This document shows positions 60,904-64,000 of a stretch of 64,000 nt of DNA, piece after piece. Under the pieces are notes generated by a model. The model did not search any database, was not told where the DNA came from, and was given only the letters and a program-made list of their open reading frames with translations. Every line of letters begins with the position of its first letter. Position 1 is the stretch's first letter. A program made the translations under genes and the position numbers. The DNA comes from Flavivirga spongiicola (GTDB lineage Bacteria; Bacteroidota; Bacteroidia; Flavobacteriales; Flavobacteriaceae): NCBI RefSeq assembly GCF_030540825.1, contig NZ_JAUOEO010000001.1, positions 2,577,001 through 2,641,000 of the forward strand, given 5' to 3'.

Positions 60904-61485
60904 ATGAATGAAAAAAAAATACACGAGGATCAGAAATATATAGACGGGTTGCTTAAAAACAACTCGTTTATTATACAAACTATATATGATAAGTTTGCTC
61001 CTAAAGTGATTAACTATATAAAACAAAACAGTGGAGATGGTGATAAGGCCCAAGATGTCATCCAGGATACTTTAATAACAATTTATAATCAGGCGAGTGA
61101 AAATAAATTAAAACTTACTTGTCCGTTTGATGCGTATTTCTTTCTACTATGCAAACGGAAATGGTTGAACGAATTAAAAAAATTTTCTAAGAAAGAGGTA
61201 ACAATTAATGAAGACCTTTTATCTAAAGGTGACGAGGCTCAAGAACTAGCTTTTGAAACATCTGTATTTGGTGAAAAACAAGCTTTATTTACAGAAATGT
61301 TTCAAAAACTTGGAACCGCTTGTAAAGATTTATTAACAGCTACCTTTAAAATAAAATCTATGGAAGAAGTAGCAAAAAGTTTAGGCATAACATATGCTTA
61401 TGCTAGAAAAAAGAAATCTTTATGCATTGGTAAATTGACAGAGCTGGTTCGAGAATCACCAAATTTTAACCAACTTAATAACTAA
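60904..61485 (+). CDS. ECF-type RNA polymerase sigma factor
   Basis: 193 aa from the ATG at 60904 (a TTG lies 3 bp earlier). Region 2 has IYDKFAPKVINYIKQNSGDGDKAQDVIQDTLITIYNQ; region 4 has ACKDLLTATFKIKSMEEVAKSLGITYAYARKKKSLCIGKL. It is followed 5 bp later by a membrane-anchored TPR protein that probably acts as the anti-sigma partner. Confidence 0.9.
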   Translation: MNEKKIHEDQKYIDGLLKNNSFIIQTIYDKFAPKVINYIKQNSGDGDKAQDVIQDTLITIYNQASENKLKLTCPFDAYFFLLCKRKWLNELKKFSKKEVTINEDLLSKGDEAQELAFETSVFGEKQALFTEMFQKLGTACKDLLTATFKIKSMEEVAKSLGITYAYARKKKSLCIGKLTELVRESPNFNQLNN

Positions 61486-61490
61486 TTGTC

Positions 61491-62225
61491 ATGGAAGATC
61501 AAAATTATATATTATTCGAATCCTACTTATCTAAAGAATTATCTCAAGATGAAATAGACACTTTTGAATCACGATTAAAAAATGAATTAGATTTTAATCA
61601 AGCATTTAATACGTATAAAGAATTATCTTCTTTCTTAGAGCATAAATTTGAAAATGAAGCGACTTCAATTGCATTTCAGGATAATTTAAGAACTATTTCT
61701 AACACGTATTTTGAAAAACAAGAAACTGCTAAAAAAGTGGTTCGCTTTAAACCTTGGCAATATGCTATGGCAGCAAGTGTTGTACTATTAATAGGTATCT
61801 TTACATTTAACAATTTTTCTAATCCGACTTTTAACGATTACAATAATTATGATACTATTAGTTTAACAGTTAGGGGCGGGCAAGATGAACTTTTAAAAAC
61901 AGCTGAAAATGCTTTTAATAATAAAGATTTTGTTAAAGCTGAAGCGGTTTTTGGACAGTTATTAGCGAATGATGATTCAAATAAAGAATGGCAATTATAT
62001 AGAGGAATAGCGCTATTAGAATTAGATGAATTTGATGAAGCCGACAGTTTGTTTAGTAGACTTTCTAGTGAGTCGTCAGTTTATAAAAACAAAGCAACAT
62101 GGTATTTGGCTTTAAGTAAATTAAAACATAAAGATCATGATGCCTGTTTAAAAATATTAAGAACCCTACCAGAAGATGCAGATGATTATAAACAAGCGCA
62201 AAAATTAATTAAGAAATTAGAATAG
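61491..62225 (+). CDS. Single-pass TPR membrane protein, likely anti-sigma partner
   Basis: 244 aa. The first 85 residues are charged and cytoplasmic (ELSQDEIDTFESRLKNELDFNQAFNTYKELSSFLEHKF), one membrane helix lies at 89-106 and tetratricopeptide repeats follow outside (AENAFNNKDFVKAEAVFGQLLAND, LYRGIALLELDEFDEADSLFSRL). The N-terminal zinc motif of classical anti-sigma factors is missing. The gene is directly coupled to the ECF gene. Confidence 0.82.
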   Translation: MEDQNYILFESYLSKELSQDEIDTFESRLKNELDFNQAFNTYKELSSFLEHKFENEATSIAFQDNLRTISNTYFEKQETAKKVVRFKPWQYAMAASVVLLIGIFTFNNFSNPTFNDYNNYDTISLTVRGGQDELLKTAENAFNNKDFVKAEAVFGQLLANDDSNKEWQLYRGIALLELDEFDEADSLFSRLSSESSVYKNKATWYLALSKLKHKDHDACLKILRTLPEDADDYKQAQKLIKKLE

Positions 62226-62333
62226 AGGCTGTACATTAGAGTTATTCCATTAAACGTAGACGAGATGCGATACCTATTTTGAAAATAATACCAATTTTAC
62301 ACTCAAATAGGTATAACCTAAATAAGCTCGAAG

Positions 62334-62362
62334 AAAGTCATCAATTTAATGATGACTTTTTT
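62334..62362. terminator. Terminator after the ECF/TPR pair
   Basis: AAAGTCATCA / TGATGACTTT with a 6-nt loop and a T run, 109 bp after the stop and 12 bp before tatD. Confidence 0.75.
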
Positions 62363-62373
62363 ATTTTTACCAA

Positions 62374-63141
62374 ATGATTATTACAGATACGCACACACAT
62401 TTATATAGTGAAGCTTTTGATGAAGATAGAAATGAAATGATTGATCTTGCAATAGATCAAGGCATCTCCCGGTTTTTTATTCCAGCTATAGATTCTGAGT
62501 ATACAGAAGCGATGCTTCAACTTGAAAAAGATTACCCCAATAATGTGTTTTTAATGATGGGTTTGCATCCTACACATGTAAAAGACAATTATAAGGAAGA
62601 GTTAAAGCATGTAGAAGATATGCTTGCAAAACGGCATTTTTATGCCATAGGTGAAATTGGGATTGATTTATATTGGGATAAATCAACATTAGAAATTCAA
62701 CAAGAAGCGTTTAAGCATCAAATTAGAATTGCAAAGCAATATAAATTACCAATAGTTATACATTGCAGAGAAGCGTTTGATGAAATATTTGAAGTTTTAG
62801 AAGCAGAAAAAGGTGATGATTTATTTGGTATTTTTCACTGTTTTACAGGAACATTAGAACATGCGCATCGAGCTATCTCTTACAACATGAAATTAGGTAT
62901 AGGAGGCGTTGTTACTTTCAAGAACGGAAAGATTGATACGTTTTTAAATCAAATTGATATAAAGCATATTGTTTTAGAAACAGATTCTCCTTATTTGGCC
63001 CCTGTACCATATAGAGGAAAACGAAATGAAAGTGCATATGTCATAAAAGTATTAGAAAAATTAGTAGATATATATGGTGTATCCTTAGAAGATATAGCAG
63101 CTATTACCACTCAAAATTCCAAAGATGTTTTTAAAGTTTAA
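62374..63141 (+). CDS. tatD: TatD-family metal-dependent deoxyribonuclease
   Basis: 255 aa with all TatD landmarks: DTHTHLY (metal His pair) at the start, MMGLHPTHVKD, AIGEIGIDLYWD, PIVIHCREAFDE, FHCFTGT and VLETDSPYLAPVPYRGKRNE. These bind the metals for phosphodiester cleavage. It starts close behind a terminator and is followed 3 bp later by the asparaginase gene, so the two are likely cotranscribed. Confidence 0.95.
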   Translation: MIITDTHTHLYSEAFDEDRNEMIDLAIDQGISRFFIPAIDSEYTEAMLQLEKDYPNNVFLMMGLHPTHVKDNYKEELKHVEDMLAKRHFYAIGEIGIDLYWDKSTLEIQQEAFKHQIRIAKQYKLPIVIHCREAFDEIFEVLEAEKGDDLFGIFHCFTGTLEHAHRAISYNMKLGIGGVVTFKNGKIDTFLNQIDIKHIVLETDSPYLAPVPYRGKRNESAYVIKVLEKLVDIYGVSLEDIAAITTQNSKDVFKV

Positions 63142-63144
63142 AAT

Positions 63145-64000
63145 ATGAGCGATATAAAACCAAAGATATTACTAATATATACTGGAGGAACCATAGGCAT
63201 GGTTAAAGATTTCAAAACAGGATCACTTCGCGCATTTGATTTTAAAACGCTTTTAGAAAAAATCCCAGAACTCCAACTTTTAGATTGTAATATTGATACA
63301 GTATCCTTTAAGGAACCTATAGACTCAAGTAATATGAATCCAAAATATTGGGTTCAAATAGCTGAAATAATAGAAACTAGTTATGATGCGTTTGATGGTT
63401 TTGTGGTTTTACATGGCAGCGATACCATGAGCTATACAGCTTCAGCATTGAGTTTTATGTTGGAAAATTTAGCAAAACCAGTCATATTTACTGGGGCTCA
63501 ATTACCAATAGGAGATTTAAGAACAGATGCAAAAGAAAATTTAATTACGTCTATACAGGTAGCTTCATTACAAAGTAAAGGTAAGCCATTAATTAAAGAG
63601 GTTTGTTTGTATTTTGAATATAAACTATATAGAGCTAATAGAACGACAAAAATAAATGCGGAACATTTTGAAGCCTTTGCATCTTTGAACTATTCTGATT
63701 TAGCAGAATCTGGGGTTCATTTAAAAGTTAATGAAGAATATTTATTTAAACCCGATTTAAAGAAAGCTCTAAAGATCCATAAAAAATTAGATGATAATAT
63801 TGCGTTAATAAAACTTTTTCCAGGAATTACAGAAAATGTATTGCAAAGTATTTTTAGTACTTCAAATTTGAAAGCTGTTATAATGGAGACCTATGGCTCT
63901 GGAAATTGTACTACCGAAAAATGGTTTATTAATATGCTAAAAGAGAATATTTTAAAAGGAATACATATCATAAATATTACTCAATGTTCTGGAGGAAGTG
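63145..64000 (+). CDS. ansA: Type I L-asparaginase, 3' end outside the window
   Basis: About 285 residues are visible from the ATG at 63145. The first catalytic box IYTGGTIGMVKD lies near residue 9. The second, FVVLHGSDTMSYTASALSFML near residues 85-104, and PVIFTGAQLP follow. These are the two Thr/Asp/Lys active-site regions of bacterial asparaginases; the cytoplasmic type I form is suggested by the lack of a signal peptide. The frame is still open at the right edge. Confidence 0.92.
   Translation, partial: MSDIKPKILLIYTGGTIGMVKDFKTGSLRAFDFKTLLEKIPELQLLDCNIDTVSFKEPIDSSNMNPKYWVQIAEIIETSYDAFDGFVVLHGSDTMSYTASALSFMLENLAKPVIFTGAQLPIGDLRTDAKENLITSIQVASLQSKGKPLIKEVCLYFEYKLYRANRTTKINAEHFEAFASLNYSDLAESGVHLKVNEEYLFKPDLKKALKIHKKLDDNIALIKLFPGITENVLQSIFSTSNLKAVIMETYGSGNCTTEKWFINMLKENILKGIHIINITQCSGGS

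Noticed and set aside
62226..62333. Third copy of the TGTCTAAAAA inverted-repeat element
   Set aside because: Only the first few bases (AGAGGCTGT) match; no right arm is found.

Overview
The window is AT-rich DNA from a member of the Bacteroidota, almost certainly Flavobacteriaceae. Signs of this are -7 boxes of the TAnnTTTG type, few Shine-Dalgarno sequences, many Cys-lipoproteins and TonB receptors, PKD, DUF4476 and CHAT proteins, and a Sec-type clade II nosZ. No rRNA, tRNA, CRISPR array or phage genes were seen.

Layout. (1) 1-3.6 kb: the end of a TetR-controlled RND efflux operon (membrane fusion protein, TolC), then a polyprenyl diphosphate synthase. (2) 4.0-28.5 kb: a compact nitrite-to-N2 denitrification island bracketed by two Rrf2 regulators. 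It holds ric (Fe-S repair), a haem-copper-like membrane protein, and a long minus-strand run nirK - FGE-like - Sco - norC - norB - norQ - norD - PAS/hemerythrin - norE - norF. It continues with a copper-type TonB receptor, a Met-rich lipoprotein, and cytochrome c - fasciclin - nosZ - membrane protein - nosL - nosD - nosF - nosY. Three promoters here share a TGA-N6-TCA palindrome exactly 23 nt upstream of a TAnnTTTG box, the layout of CRP/FNR class II activation. Four places carry a 6-6-6 operator, wAGGAY-N6-RTCCkw or close to it, probably bound by the Rrf2 proteins.

(3) 28.6-33.3 kb: a barrel protein and sucA-sucB with a strong terminator. (4) 33.3-39.8 kb: an operon on the minus strand encoding a PKD/barrel protein, a TPR-CHAT protease, a retropepsin-like protease and a LuxR response regulator. 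It is bracketed by two 33-residue membrane microproteins and followed by two duplicated promoter-terminator modules that look like small RNAs.

(5) 40.1-57.6 kb: an accessory island of about 25 small plus-strand genes (WYL, AraC, VOC, GNAT, DinB, SRPBCC, PhzF, ECF sigma factor and others). Spacers between several units have conserved ends. In the first four units the sequence just before the gene(s) is the reverse complement of the sequence just after, as in integron cassettes. No integrase is present. This is the best candidate for an undescribed system in the window. (6) 57.9-64 kb: core-like genes: DUF4476 protein, lipoprotein, ECF sigma factor with a TPR membrane partner, tatD, and the start of a type I asparaginase.

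Three families of palindromic or inverted repeats are scattered through the window.
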